From Alphaproteobacteria bacterium casp-alpha6 (GTDB taxonomy: Bacteria > Pseudomonadota > Alphaproteobacteria > Rhodobacterales > Rhodobacteraceae): a stretch of 39,580 bases of DNA. Positions 1 through 7,641 of this stretch are shown piece after piece; position 1 is the first letter of the stretch; every line of letters starts with the position of its first letter. Below the pieces are notes generated by a model. It searched no databases. It was not told the DNA's origin and was given only the letters and a program-made list of their open reading frames with translations. Location of the stretch: positions 1-39,580 of the forward strand of contig LFER01000005.1 in assembly GCA_001510135.1 (NCBI GenBank). Direction: 5' to 3'. The position numbers were made by a program, and so were the translations under genes.

Positions 1-415
1 GCAAGGCAAGCGTTTCGCGCAGTAATCGTTTGGTTTCATTTACCGTGATGATACCGTCCTCGATGGATTGATGATACTCGCTCATCAACATCGCAAATCG
101 CTGACTAAGCTCAATGACATCCGAATTTACACCGCCATTCGTCTTTTTCTTATCGTTTCGCCGATTAAGAGAAATGGTTGCACCGCAAAGCTCTGAGAGC
201 GCAATCGTCACATGCGGATAGCTTGCTTCGTCTTCCAATCTCGCCACCGAATCAATCGGCATGAAACGATCGGCATGTTCCGGATTGTCGGAATAATACC
301 GCCCGATTGTTGCTTCTGATTTTCCAGTTACTTGGCATCCGGTTTCAATACCGACCTCTTTGACCAAAGCTTCTGTATGGCGTTTCAAATAGTTCCCAAT
401 ACTATCAATACTCAC
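1..415 (-). CDS. putative helix-turn-helix DNA-binding regulator (partial)
   Basis: An open frame reads on the minus strand from a GTG at 415 and runs off the window edge, giving at least 138 residues. A purine-rich GATGAGGG lies just upstream of the GTG. The N-terminal part (about residues 5-80) reads like a small phage-type DNA-binding domain, with a segment near residue 32 (KSEATIGRYYS) typical of a recognition helix that mentions choice of operator-like repeats. The second half is charged and probably helical (residues 90-138). I do not recognise a named family, so function is inferred only from this resemblance. A perfect 7-bp inverted repeat at 469-485 lies upstream and could be its operator. 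The C-terminus is missing, so total length is unknown. Confidence 0.6.
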   Translation of the reverse strand, partial: MSIDSIGNYLKRHTEALVKEVGIETGCQVTGKSEATIGRYYSDNPEHADRFMPIDSVARLEDEASYPHVTIALSELCGATISLNRRNDKKKTNGGVNSDVIELSQRFAMLMSEYHQSIEDGIITVNETKRLLRETLAL

Positions 416-468
416 CTTACCCTCATCCTTTTAAAGACCACTGCTCAAAACACTTAATATATTTTTTT

Positions 469-485
469 GAAGAGTGCGACTCTTC
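469..485. promoter_or_regulatory. inverted repeat, candidate operator
   Basis: GAAGAGT, three bases (GCG), then ACTCTTC form a perfect 7-bp inverted repeat. It sits 54-70 bases upstream of the regulator start at 415, next to an AT-rich stretch containing TATATT on the minus strand, which could be a -10 box. A binding site overlapping the -35 region of that gene would fit, but no binding protein is shown. Confidence 0.4.
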
Positions 486-560
486 TGCACTTGTTTAATT
501 ATTTTTAACAATTTCAGACTTGAACTTGCATATCCCCGCGTCTTTTCGCATTAGACCTCT

Positions 561-1172
561 ATGGCAAAGCTCTATTTTCAATACTCAACGATGAATGCCG
601 GCAAGTCTACCTTGCTGCTGCAAGCGGCGCATAACTACCGCGAGAGAGGGATGGAAACATACCTTTTGACGGCCCAGTTTGATAATCGTGCGGGTCACGG
701 CGTGATCGGTTCACGAATCGGCATATCCCAAACGGCAGATACATTTGGTCTGGGTGAAGACCTATTTGCAAAGATTGAAACGCGGCTGCTCAAAGGGCCT
801 GTGGATTGTGTGTTTATAGATGAGGCACAGTTTTTGGAAGAAGAACAGGTCTGGCAACTTGCCCGCGCTGTGGATGATCTGAAGGTGCCTGTGATGTGTT
901 ATGGGCTTCGGGTGGATTTTCGCGGTCAACTTTTTCCCGGATCCGCCGCATTACTAGCACTTGCCGATGAGATGCGGGAAATCCGAACCATTTGCTACTG
1001 CGGAAAAAAGGCCACTATGGTTGTGCGTCAGGACAAAGACGGAAAGCCGCTTCGTGACGGAGCACAGATTCAGATCGGGGGCAATGAAACCTATGTGTCG
1101 CTTTGCAGGCGACATTGGCGCATTGCGGTTGGAGACCTGATTATACCAGATTCGGCGGCGTCTGACCTGTAA
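561..1172 (+). CDS. tdk: thymidine kinase
   Basis: This is a TK1-type thymidine kinase of 203 residues that phosphorylates thymidine to dTMP in the salvage pathway, in the cytosol. The ATP-binding loop is at residues 11-17 (MNAGKST), and the DEAQF block at 87-91 holds the likely catalytic Glu88. A zinc-binding lasso is suggested by C145 and C147 with C182 and H185; the first pair is CxC rather than the CxxC of enteric enzymes. The length is normal. The gene is transcribed alone, and its last 32 bases overlap the end of the convergent dehydrogenase gene. No clear ribosome binding site or sigma-70 promoter is seen upstream. The family assignment is firm. Confidence 0.95.
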   Translation: MAKLYFQYSTMNAGKSTLLLQAAHNYRERGMETYLLTAQFDNRAGHGVIGSRIGISQTADTFGLGEDLFAKIETRLLKGPVDCVFIDEAQFLEEEQVWQLARAVDDLKVPVMCYGLRVDFRGQLFPGSAALLALADEMREIRTICYCGKKATMVVRQDKDGKPLRDGAQIQIGGNETYVSLCRRHWRIAVGDLIIPDSAASDL

Positions 1173-2094
1173 CAAAGGCGTTTATGTTATCAAGCGCCAT
1201 GTTTCCCATGCCCGTGCGTACTTCAAGCGATGCCGTTCCCAGATGGGGAAACAGGGTCACATTTTCCAATGCGATCAGTTCTGAGGGTACCTTTGGTTCA
1301 AATTCATAAACATCCAATCCCGCGCCTCCGATAGCGCCGTTTTGCAAGGCAGCGATCAAAGCTGATTCATCCACCACATCGCCGCGCGCAATATTCACAA
1401 AGACGGCATGGTTCTGCATGGCATCAAAAACCGCTGCGTTGATCAAATGTTTTGTGTCCGCGCCACCGGGGACGGCCACCATCACCACATCTGCTCGGGC
1501 GGCGGCCTCGGTAATGTTCAGGCATTGCTCTGCAGGGAAATCGAGCTCTTTGGCGCTGCGGCTGGCGTAAACAACTTTCATCCCAAACCCAAAATGACAC
1601 CGCCGTGCAATGGCCTGACCGATGCGGCCCATGCCGATGATCGCAACCGTTTTGCCGCTTATGTGAAGACCCAACATTTGCGTCGGATGCCAGCCTTCCC
1701 AAAGACCTGCACGCACCATACGCTCGCCCTCACCTGCGCGCCGTGCAGTCATCAACATCAAGGACATCGCTATATCGGCAGTCGCATCCGTCACAGCGCC
1801 AGGCGTATTTGTGACCATGATCCCCTTTGATTTTGCGGCGACCACGTCAATGTGGTTGTACCCGACTCCAAAATTAGCGAGCAACCGTACCCGCGGCGCA
1901 TCAACCTGATCAAAAATCTGGGCTGAAAACTGATCCCCAAGCGTGGGAAGAACCACATCAAATTCATGAAGCGCTGAGACCATTTCTGTCGCGCTCATCG
2001 GGGTTGTTTCTTTGCGAAAGGTAACATCGCCCATGCTTCGTGCACGGTCTTCCACAGCTTTTGGCATCGGGCGTGTGATAAGAATTTTGCTCAT
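1141..2094 (-). CDS. D-isomer-specific 2-hydroxyacid dehydrogenase (glyoxylate/hydroxypyruvate reductase-like)
   Basis: This 317-residue NAD(P)-dependent enzyme belongs to the D-2-hydroxyacid dehydrogenase family. The Rossmann nucleotide motif GMGRIG is at 154-159. The usual catalytic trio is present as Arg237 (in NIARGDVVDE), Glu266 (DVYEFEP) and His284 (PHLGTAS). Family knowledge suggests reduction of glyoxylate or hydroxypyruvate, or oxidation of D-glycerate; the sequence alone does not settle the substrate or cofactor. It is the last gene of a minus-strand run with csaA, whose stop it overlaps by 4 bases, suggesting translational coupling. Its 3' end overlaps the convergent tdk by 32 bases, leaving no room for a separate terminator. 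Confidence 0.88.
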   Translation of the reverse strand: MSKILITRPMPKAVEDRARSMGDVTFRKETTPMSATEMVSALHEFDVVLPTLGDQFSAQIFDQVDAPRVRLLANFGVGYNHIDVVAAKSKGIMVTNTPGAVTDATADIAMSLMLMTARRAGEGERMVRAGLWEGWHPTQMLGLHISGKTVAIIGMGRIGQAIARRCHFGFGMKVVYASRSAKELDFPAEQCLNITEAAARADVVMVAVPGGADTKHLINAAVFDAMQNHAVFVNIARGDVVDESALIAALQNGAIGGAGLDVYEFEPKVPSELIALENVTLFPHLGTASLEVRTGMGNMALDNINAFVTGQTPPNLV

Positions 2095-2429
2095 TGCATC
2101 CTCTCCCCTTTTGAAACCTTCTGATCCGGCGCAATCAAGACGATCCCACCATTTTCGTCCGCAAGCCCAAGGACAAGCACTTCGGACATGAACTTACCTA
2201 TCTGGCGTGGGGGGAAATTCACCACCCCCATGACTTGCTTACCGATCAGGCTTTCTGGCGTATAATGGGACGTGATTTGGGCAGAACTGCGTTTTTCCCC
2301 AACCTCCGGCCCAAAATCGATCCAAAGCTTGATTGCGGGTTTTCGCGCCTGCGGATAGGGTTCTGCTCGGATCACTTCGCCAACACGGATATCGACTTTG
2401 AGAAAATCCTCAAAAGTGATTTCAGCCAT
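2091..2429 (-). CDS. csaA: tRNA-binding protein, CsaA family
   Basis: This 112-residue protein is a single OB-fold tRNA-binding domain of the CsaA type, related to the C-terminal domain of methionyl-tRNA synthetase and Trbp111. Typical motifs are DIRVG at 13-17, SAQIT at 49-53, NFPPRQIG at 71-78 and MSEVLVLG at 81-88. CsaA homologues bind tRNA and have been linked to chaperone or secretion functions, but their role is poorly defined. It overlaps proC by 8 bases upstream and the dehydrogenase by 4 bases downstream, so the three genes probably share one transcript. Length is normal for the family. Confidence 0.9.
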   Translation of the reverse strand: MAEITFEDFLKVDIRVGEVIRAEPYPQARKPAIKLWIDFGPEVGEKRSSAQITSHYTPESLIGKQVMGVVNFPPRQIGKFMSEVLVLGLADENGGIVLIAPDQKVSKGERMQ

Positions 2430-3237
2430 TGGAAAGCTCCTTTGACCGCTCTGTTGCCCGCGCCACCGTTTCTTTGATCAGCGGGACCAAGCCATTATTT
2501 TCGCTCATCAAAACTTCTAGTCCAGCCTGCGTCGTTCCATTTGGGCTTGTCACGTTCAGCCGCAGTTGTTCAGGTGTCAGTTCAGACTGCTTTGCCAAGG
2601 CTCCCGCTCCGGCGACAGTTGCTTTGGCAAGTGCCATCGCCATGGTTTCAGAGAGCCCCTGTTTGCGCCCCGCTGCTGCCAAAGCGTCAATGAGGAAAAA
2701 CACATAGGCTGGCCCAGATCCAGACAGGCCAGTGACAGCATCCATCTGACTTTCCCGATCAAGGCGCACTGTTTGCCCAATGGCGCTCAGCAGCGTTTCA
2801 CTCAGCTCAAGCGCGTCCTCATCCGCTAGGCTGTTTCCGATCAAAGCCGTAATGCCCTGACCGATCGCCGCCGGCGTATTTGGCATGGCCCTTACAATAA
2901 TTGAGGCCGATCCAAGAATTTCTTCATAGGTTTCAATAGAAGTACCCGCTGCAATCGACAGAAAAACGGTATCGCTTTGGGAAAGGGGCGAAAGCTTTGG
3001 CAAAGCTTCCCGCATCATTTGCGGTTTTACCGCAAGAAGCGCGACGCTCACCTGTGCGGGCAAATCGGTATTGATATGTACTCCGGTGGAGCGCACCCAG
3101 TCAGAGGGTTGCGGGTCAATTACCCAAACATTTTCGGGTAAAAGCCCCTGATTGAGCCATCCCTGCAACATAGCCGACCCCATGTTTCCACATCCGAGCA
3201 ACAAAAGGCCGTTTGGCAGACGGTCGTTTAAATTCAT
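2422..3237 (-). CDS. proC: pyrroline-5-carboxylate reductase
   Basis: This enzyme catalyses the last step of proline synthesis, the NAD(P)H-dependent reduction of pyrroline-5-carboxylate. From the chosen ATG at 3237 it has 271 residues. The nucleotide motif GCGNMG is at 15-20, the MPNTP block follows at 118-122, and the family signature LSGSGPAYVF is at 171-180. The start is preferred over an in-frame upstream codon at 3258 because GGAGG lies 6 bases before it and family proteins begin near this point. It overlaps csaA by 8 bases and follows the YbjN-family gene by 41 bases, so it is likely part of a four-gene operon. Confidence 0.95.
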   Translation of the reverse strand: MNLNDRLPNGLLLLGCGNMGSAMLQGWLNQGLLPENVWVIDPQPSDWVRSTGVHINTDLPAQVSVALLAVKPQMMREALPKLSPLSQSDTVFLSIAAGTSIETYEEILGSASIIVRAMPNTPAAIGQGITALIGNSLADEDALELSETLLSAIGQTVRLDRESQMDAVTGLSGSGPAYVFFLIDALAAAGRKQGLSETMAMALAKATVAGAGALAKQSELTPEQLRLNVTSPNGTTQAGLEVLMSENNGLVPLIKETVARATERSKELSNG

Positions 3238-3278
3238 TTTTTCCTCCAAGCAGGCCAAGGGCCCCTTGGAGAGTGGTT

Positions 3279-3779
3279 TTACGCGCGACCGTAAGCCTCT
3301 GCAATGGCAACTTGCAATGCATCCTTCGGAGAATTGTTTCCATAGGCTACAAGTTGAAGAGCGGGATAATATCGCTCGGATGCAGAGACAGCATTTGTGA
3401 TCAATTTATCAATTTGCTCAGCACTTGCCACTTGCCCCCCCGTCAGCACCAGACCATAGCGATAAACCATCAATCCCTGTTCTTTCCAGTAGGTAAATGA
3501 CCCTGCCCAACATTGATCATTGATCAAGTTCAACAGCTCATATAGCCTGTTGTGCTGATCTTCAGGGGGATCCATTTCAAAAGTGCAGATCATCCTTAAG
3601 GTTTCATCAAAACCGGACCATGCCAGCGTAACCGAATAGGTCCGCCATAGCCCTTCGACAGCCATTGCGATTTGATCGTCTGCAATGCGGTCAAAGTCCC
3701 AATCGTGGTATTCTGCCAAATTTTCCACGATGTCGATGGGATGTATATCGTCTGCAAGGAAAGTTTCACTGAGCGCCAT
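3279..3779 (-). CDS. YbjN domain-containing protein
   Basis: The 166-residue product matches the YbjN family, small cytosolic proteins with a fold resembling type III secretion chaperones and no settled biochemical role. Family-like features include the acidic N-terminus (residues 8-36), GLWRTYSVTLAWS around 43-55 and a C-terminal segment near 104-145 (LMVYRYGLVL). The ATG at 3779 is chosen over an in-frame upstream codon at 3824 because GAGGTG lies about 6 bases before it. It is the first gene of the run leading into proC, csaA and the dehydrogenase. Its roughly 110-base leader contains overlapping base-pairing segments described separately, so it may be regulated after transcription starts. 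Confidence 0.85.
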   Translation of the reverse strand: MALSETFLADDIHPIDIVENLAEYHDWDFDRIADDQIAMAVEGLWRTYSVTLAWSGFDETLRMICTFEMDPPEDQHNRLYELLNLINDQCWAGSFTYWKEQGLMVYRYGLVLTGGQVASAEQIDKLITNAVSASERYYPALQLVAYGNNSPKDALQVAIAEAYGRA

Positions 3780-3817
3780 GAAGGTCACCTCTTTATTTTG
3801 CGAGAGGATTGTGAAAA

Positions 3818-3888
3818 CCCCCATCGCTTGCTGCCTGCTCTAAGGGGTGCGGACGAGGCCCAAACCCCTACAACATATGGTGGGCCTC
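3818..3888 (-). promoter_or_regulatory. structured leader of the ybjN-family gene, possible pseudoknot
   Basis: Read on the minus strand, GAGGCCC (3888-3882) can pair with GGGCCTC (3861-3855). The loop of that stem contains AGGGGT (3869-3864), which can pair with ACCCCT (3848-3843) beyond the stem. The two pairings interlock, giving the layout of an H-type pseudoknot with loops of 12, 2 and 6 bases. A third option pairs CCCC (3847-3844) with GGGGG (3822-3818), followed by TTTT, like a weak terminator. I recognise no known riboswitch class. The pairing is seen; function is inferred. Confidence 0.4.
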
Positions 3889-4009
3889 TTTGAATCGTCT
3901 GTAAAGCAAAAATTATGCGACTGTCACAATAAGTTGTGGATTAATCCTTATGTGCCCCAAATCGGGCATTCGGACACTATATCTGGCAAAATAATGCCGA
4001 TCCGAAATA

Positions 4010-4042
4010 CATTTTGTGTTAACCGTTGGTTAACACAAAATG
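4010..4042. repeat. perfect 15-bp inverted repeat with 3-base loop
   Basis: CATTTTGTGTTAACC (4010-4024), the loop GTT, and GGTTAACACAAAATG (4028-4042) are exact reverse complements. The element begins 9 bases past the ubiK stop. It could act as a transcription barrier or RNA-stabilising hairpin at the end of ubiK, since its arms end in runs of T or A, but it lacks a classical GC-rich stem followed by a T-tract. A protein-binding site is the alternative. Confidence 0.65.
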
Positions 4043-4050
4043 CGCGCGCA

Positions 4051-4290
4051 CTATTTTTTTTCAAGTGCGTCCAGACGGGCCTTCAATGCGTCGTTTTCTT
4101 CCCGCGCCTTTTGTGCCATGGCGCGCACTGCATCAAATTCTTCACGGGTCACGAAATTTTGATCCGCCATCCAGCGGTCAATCAGAGATTTCACTGCAGT
4201 CTCTGCTTCGTCTTTTGCCCCTTGGGCAACGCCCATCGCATTGGTGACAAGTTGCGAGATATCGTCGAGGATCTTGTTTCTGTTTTGCAT
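4051..4290 (-). CDS. ubiK: ubiquinone biosynthesis accessory factor UbiK (BMFP domain)
   Basis: This 79-residue protein matches the UbiK / BMFP family. UbiK helps assemble the soluble ubiquinone-synthesis complex and was first described as a membrane-fusogenic coiled-coil protein. The N-terminal half (residues 1-40) is amphipathic, and the C-terminal part (about 48-79) is a strong coiled coil rich in Glu, Lys, Ala and Arg. The ATG at 4290 is chosen over the adjacent GTG at 4293 because GGAG then lies 6 bases upstream. It is divergent from lgt and followed by the long inverted repeat at 4010-4042. Confidence 0.85.
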   Translation of the reverse strand: MQNRNKILDDISQLVTNAMGVAQGAKDEAETAVKSLIDRWMADQNFVTREEFDAVRAMAQKAREENDALKARLDALEKK

Positions 4291-4331
4291 CACAGGCTCC
4301 AGTGTTATATGCCTCTATATATGTTAGAAAG

Positions 4332-4360
4332 TTGTAAAGTCTCAAGGCATCAAGCATAAA
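4332..4360 (+). promoter_or_regulatory. possible sigma-70 promoter for lgt
   Basis: TTGTAA (4332-4337) and CATAAA (4355-4360) are separated by 17 bases and lie 26 bases upstream of the lgt ATG. The match to consensus is moderate, so this is tentative. Confidence 0.3.
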
Positions 4361-4385
4361 TTGATATGAGGCAGATAGGCGCGGT

Positions 4386-5267
4386 ATGATCCTTTTTCCC
4401 GAGATTTCTCCTGAAATCTTTTCGGTAGACATCGGTGGTTTTGAATTTGCCCTGCGCTGGTATGCACTATCCTATATTATTGGAATTTTTCTGGGTTGGC
4501 GTCTGGCTGTACTTGCGACACGACGGGCTGATCTTTGGCCCAGAAACCAAAGCCCGCTTGAACCGGTCCAAGCAGAAGATTTGATGACCTGGATCGTATT
4601 TGGGGTAATCTTGGGCGGGCGGTTGGGCTATGTGATCTTTTATGAACCCAGTAAATACATCGGAGATCCTGTTAGCATTTTGAAAGTCTGGCAAGGCGGG
4701 ATGAGCTTTCATGGTGGGTTCCTTGGTGTGGTGTTCACTGCCTATCTGTTTTTCAAGCGGAACCATGTACCCTATGCCTCCGGAGCAGATTTGCTGGCGC
4801 TCTGTACCCCTATCGGATTACTGCTGGGACGGATTGCTAATTTTATCAATGCAGAACTTTGGGGACGCGCGACAGAAATGCCTTGGGGTGTCGCTTTTCC
4901 CGGTGAGGCCGCACAGGCCTGTGGGCAACTCAGCGGTCTTTGTGCACGCCACCCTTCGCAACTGTATGAAGCAGTGTTAGAGGGATTATTGCTTGGGATG
5001 ATTTTGATCTTTGTCGCCTTCCGCAAAAATGGTTTGAAAAGACCCGGCCTGATATCAGGGCTGTTTTTTGCAGGATATGGCATTGCAAGGTATATGGTTG
5101 AATTCTTCCGCCAACCCGATGCGCAATTTCAATCTGTGACAAATCCTGTCGGATATGCCTTCCAGTTTGGCGACTATGGGCTGACTATGGGACAGTCATT
5201 GTCGCTCCCTATGATTATTCTTGGAATTGCTCTGATCATCACAGCGTTACGACGGGCTGCACTTTGA
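4386..5267 (+). CDS. lgt: prolipoprotein diacylglyceryl transferase
   Basis: Lgt transfers diacylglycerol from phosphatidylglycerol to the lipobox cysteine of prolipoproteins, the first step of lipoprotein maturation in the inner membrane. The 293-residue protein has about seven hydrophobic segments. Family motifs are visible: SFHGGFLG around 107-114, the signature GRIANFINAELWGR at 148-161 and RHPSQLYEA at 188-196. Length is normal. It heads a plus-strand operon with a MidA-like methyltransferase, whose TTG start overlaps the lgt stop by 4 bases. A client in this window is the LpoA-like lipoprotein at 27837. Confidence 0.96.
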   Translation: MILFPEISPEIFSVDIGGFEFALRWYALSYIIGIFLGWRLAVLATRRADLWPRNQSPLEPVQAEDLMTWIVFGVILGGRLGYVIFYEPSKYIGDPVSILKVWQGGMSFHGGFLGVVFTAYLFFKRNHVPYASGADLLALCTPIGLLLGRIANFINAELWGRATEMPWGVAFPGEAAQACGQLSGLCARHPSQLYEAVLEGLLLGMILIFVAFRKNGLKRPGLISGLFFAGYGIARYMVEFFRQPDAQFQSVTNPVGYAFQFGDYGLTMGQSLSLPMIILGIALIITALRRAAL

Positions 5268-6322
5268 AAACCACAAAGGATGCAATCAGGGACATGATCC
5301 AAGCAGATCGCCGCCTTTCGGTGCATGACTTCATGAAATTTTGTCTTGCTGATCCGGAATTCGGTTATTACCAAACCCAACAAGTTTTTGGGCGCCAAGG
5401 CGATTTTATCACAGCACCAGAAATCAGCCAAATGTTTGGAGAACTGGTTGGCCTTTGGTTGGCCCAGTGTTGGATAGAACAGGGACGTGCAAAATCTTTC
5501 ACTTTGTTGGAACTTGGCCCCGGTCGGGGAACGCTCATGGCCGATATTTTACGGGCCACATCAAAAGTCGCTGGCTTCCACGAGGCAATGACCCTTTGCC
5601 TTTTTGAAAGCTCGGATCAACTGCGGGTGCAGCAACGGGAAACTTTGTCTCGCTATGCGACCAAGTGGGAAACAGATCTTCTGGCGCTGCCCAATCTTCC
5701 TTTGTTCTTTGTTGCAAATGAGTTTTTTGATGCATTGCCTATCCATCAATATCAACGAACAGGAGATATCTGGCTAGAAAGGGAAGTGGTTATCAACGGC
5801 GATGAACTTGAATTTTCAATGTCATGTATGCCAGCGCGGATTCCTGAATTTTTTCACAGCCGTCATGACATCGCGGACGGGGACATCATTGAATTTTGTC
5901 CCGATGCAGTTCGGATTTGCTCAACCCTTAGCACAAAGATCGAAACCCATGGCGGAGCGGGATTGATCATTGATTATGGCAATTGGGCATCACGGGGCGA
6001 TACACTTCAGGCCGTGAAGGGTCACAAATCCATCGGGATATTTGACGCGCCAGGCGCATCCGACCTTACCGCACATGTGGATTTTGCCGCCCTTGCACAG
6101 TCTGCGGTCTGCGCCGTAAGCCCGATGATCCCTCAGGGCCTTTTTCTTGAAAGGTTAGGAATCACGGAACGGGCAAATACATTGGCCGAGTATTTGCGTG
6201 ACGAATCCCTTGATATTCACATTGCAGCACACAAACGCTTGACCCACCCAGACGAAATGGGGACGCTCTTTAAAGCGATGGCACTTTACCCCACCGGCCA
6301 ATCACGACCCGCAGGTTTTTAA
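5264..6322 (+). CDS. SAM-dependent methyltransferase, MidA/NDUFAF7 family (DUF185)
   Basis: The 352-residue product matches the DUF185 family, whose mitochondrial member NDUFAF7/MidA methylates an arginine of a complex I subunit. Motifs include the conserved N-terminal block GDFITAPEIS at 46-55 and the SAM-binding loop LELGPGRG at 82-89. A complex I role is plausible in this aerobic lineage but is inferred from the family. The start is a TTG at 5264, interlocked with the lgt stop codon, which points to translational coupling. The gene ends 3 bases before pgeF. The length fits the family. Confidence 0.88.
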   Translation: MKTTKDAIRDMIQADRRLSVHDFMKFCLADPEFGYYQTQQVFGRQGDFITAPEISQMFGELVGLWLAQCWIEQGRAKSFTLLELGPGRGTLMADILRATSKVAGFHEAMTLCLFESSDQLRVQQRETLSRYATKWETDLLALPNLPLFFVANEFFDALPIHQYQRTGDIWLEREVVINGDELEFSMSCMPARIPEFFHSRHDIADGDIIEFCPDAVRICSTLSTKIETHGGAGLIIDYGNWASRGDTLQAVKGHKSIGIFDAPGASDLTAHVDFAALAQSAVCAVSPMIPQGLFLERLGITERANTLAEYLRDESLDIHIAAHKRLTHPDEMGTLFKAMALYPTGQSRPAGF

Positions 6323-6325
6323 ACG

Positions 6326-7084
6326 ATGAGCATCAAAAAAATTACTTCCCCAAGGCTGTCTCCGCTGGATCATGGATTTTGCACCCGCGACGGCGGGGTT
6401 TCAAAAGGCGTTTACGCGGGATTGAATTGTGGAATAGGGTCTTTGGATGACCGTGCCGCAGTGCATGAAAACAAGGCACGGGTGGCAGAGGATTTTGGCC
6501 TTCAGCCTGAGGCCCTCATAGGGGTGCATCAGATACATTCAGCCACCGCAGTGGTTGTTGATCAACCCACAAAAGACAGACCAAAGGCAGATGCACTTGT
6601 GACTGCGATACCGGGGTTGGGGCTCTCGGTACTTAGCGCCGATTGCCAACCTGTGCTTTTTGCTGATCATAAGTCCGGAGTGATCGCCGCCGCCCATGCT
6701 GGTTGGCGCGGCGCCTTAGACGGTGTCCTTGAAGCAACCGTATCGGAAATGGAACGTCTTGGTGCAAACCGCGACGATATTCATGCGGTGATCGGCCCCT
6801 GTATCAGTCAAGCCGCATATGAGGTTGGTGAAGAATTTTTCGAAAACTTCGCCGACACTGATCCGGCCTACACTGCTTTTTTTGTAAATGGTGCAACTTC
6901 GGGAAAATACATGTTTGATCTTCCCCGATTTGGGCTTTCCTGTTTGCGTGCCAGCGGTATCCACAATTGCGAATGGGTTGGCGAATGTACCTATTCTTCG
7001 CCAGAGAAATATTATTCCTACCGACGCACCACCCATAAAGGCGAAGCTGATTACGGTCGTTTGATTTCCGTCATTCGGCTTTGA
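6326..7084 (+). CDS. pgeF: peptidoglycan editing factor PgeF (YfiH / laccase-domain family)
   Basis: This 252-residue protein belongs to the YfiH/PgeF family. PgeF prevents mis-incorporation of L-Ser in place of L-Ala in peptidoglycan stems; related proteins have been reported to be purine nucleoside phosphorylases or polyphenol oxidases. The expected metal-site residues are present: His68 and His71 in GVHQIHS, Cys107 in SADCQPV and His124 in AAHAGWRG, with IGPCIS further on. It is the last gene of the lgt operon and ends 9 bases before the convergent Lrp-type gene. Confidence 0.9.
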   Translation: MSIKKITSPRLSPLDHGFCTRDGGVSKGVYAGLNCGIGSLDDRAAVHENKARVAEDFGLQPEALIGVHQIHSATAVVVDQPTKDRPKADALVTAIPGLGLSVLSADCQPVLFADHKSGVIAAAHAGWRGALDGVLEATVSEMERLGANRDDIHAVIGPCISQAAYEVGEEFFENFADTDPAYTAFFVNGATSGKYMFDLPRFGLSCLRASGIHNCEWVGECTYSSPEKYYSYRRTTHKGEADYGRLISVIRL

Positions 7085-7093
7085 AAGGATCAT

Positions 7094-7597
7094 TCACGCC
7101 TGTTTGGCGATTCGCTCTTCTAGGATATCAAACGGCACGCCTGGTTCGTCTTTGGCCGCGCGGATCACAAGGGAAGTTTTTACACTTGCGACATTAGAGG
7201 AGGTCAAAAGCTCTCCGGTTAGGAAAAACTGAAATGAGCTGAGATCCGGCGCCACGCACTTTAGCATAAAATCCACTTCGCCATTTAACATGTGGCACTC
7301 TCTGACCAAGGGCCAAGCAATGCACCGGTTTTCAAATTCTCTGAGGTCCGCCTCTGCCTGACTTTGCAGGCCCACCATGACAAATACGCTCACTTCAAAG
7401 CCAAGCTGACGGCTGTCCACATCGGCGTGATACCCACGCACAAAACCCTGCTCTTCAAGCGCGCGTACGCGGCGCAAACAGGGTGGCGCCGAAATCCCCA
7501 CTCGGCTTGCCAATTCAACATTGGTAATTCTCCCATCCGCCTGAAGTTCGGCTAAAATCCGGCGATCAATGGGATCCAAACGGCTTAACGGCATCAT
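7094..7597 (-). CDS. Lrp/AsnC family transcriptional regulator
   Basis: The product is a 167-residue Lrp/AsnC regulator. An N-terminal winged HTH (about residues 5-65, DRRILAELQADGRITNVELA region) carries the conserved ISAPPCLRRVRALE recognition-helix segment. An AsnC ligand-binding (RAM) domain follows, with a typical GEVDFMLKC strand. Start ATG 7597 follows AAAGGGAA; a second ATG at 7594 is adjacent. Upstream in-frame codons to 7684 encode unrelated sequence and lack a ribosome site. It is divergent from trxB, an arrangement also seen for lrp and trxB in enteric bacteria. Paired direct repeats at 7642-7675 are likely operators, so autoregulation is probable. The effector, perhaps an amino acid, is unknown. 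Confidence 0.92.
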   Translation of the reverse strand: MMPLSRLDPIDRRILAELQADGRITNVELASRVGISAPPCLRRVRALEEQGFVRGYHADVDSRQLGFEVSVFVMVGLQSQAEADLREFENRCIAWPLVRECHMLNGEVDFMLKCVAPDLSSFQFFLTGELLTSSNVASVKTSLVIRAAKDEPGVPFDILEERIAKQA

Positions 7598-7641
7598 TTC
7601 CCTTTCATTTTTTCCAATTCTTACAGCATGGATGTTGTGTG

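Noticed and set aside
3935..3943. TGTGGATTA, one mismatch from a DnaA box
   Set aside because: It is a single imperfect copy with no cluster of boxes or neighbouring origin genes, so an origin is not supported.
3780..4050. possible SRP RNA, 6S RNA or other known small RNA in the 270-base gap
   Set aside because: I looked for their conserved cores and saw none. Only the pairing segments and the long palindrome stand out.
3847..4359. 170-residue plus-strand open frame across the ybjN-ubiK gap
   Set aside because: It runs antisense to ubiK and through the leader and palindrome, lacks a ribosome site and shows no recognisable motif.
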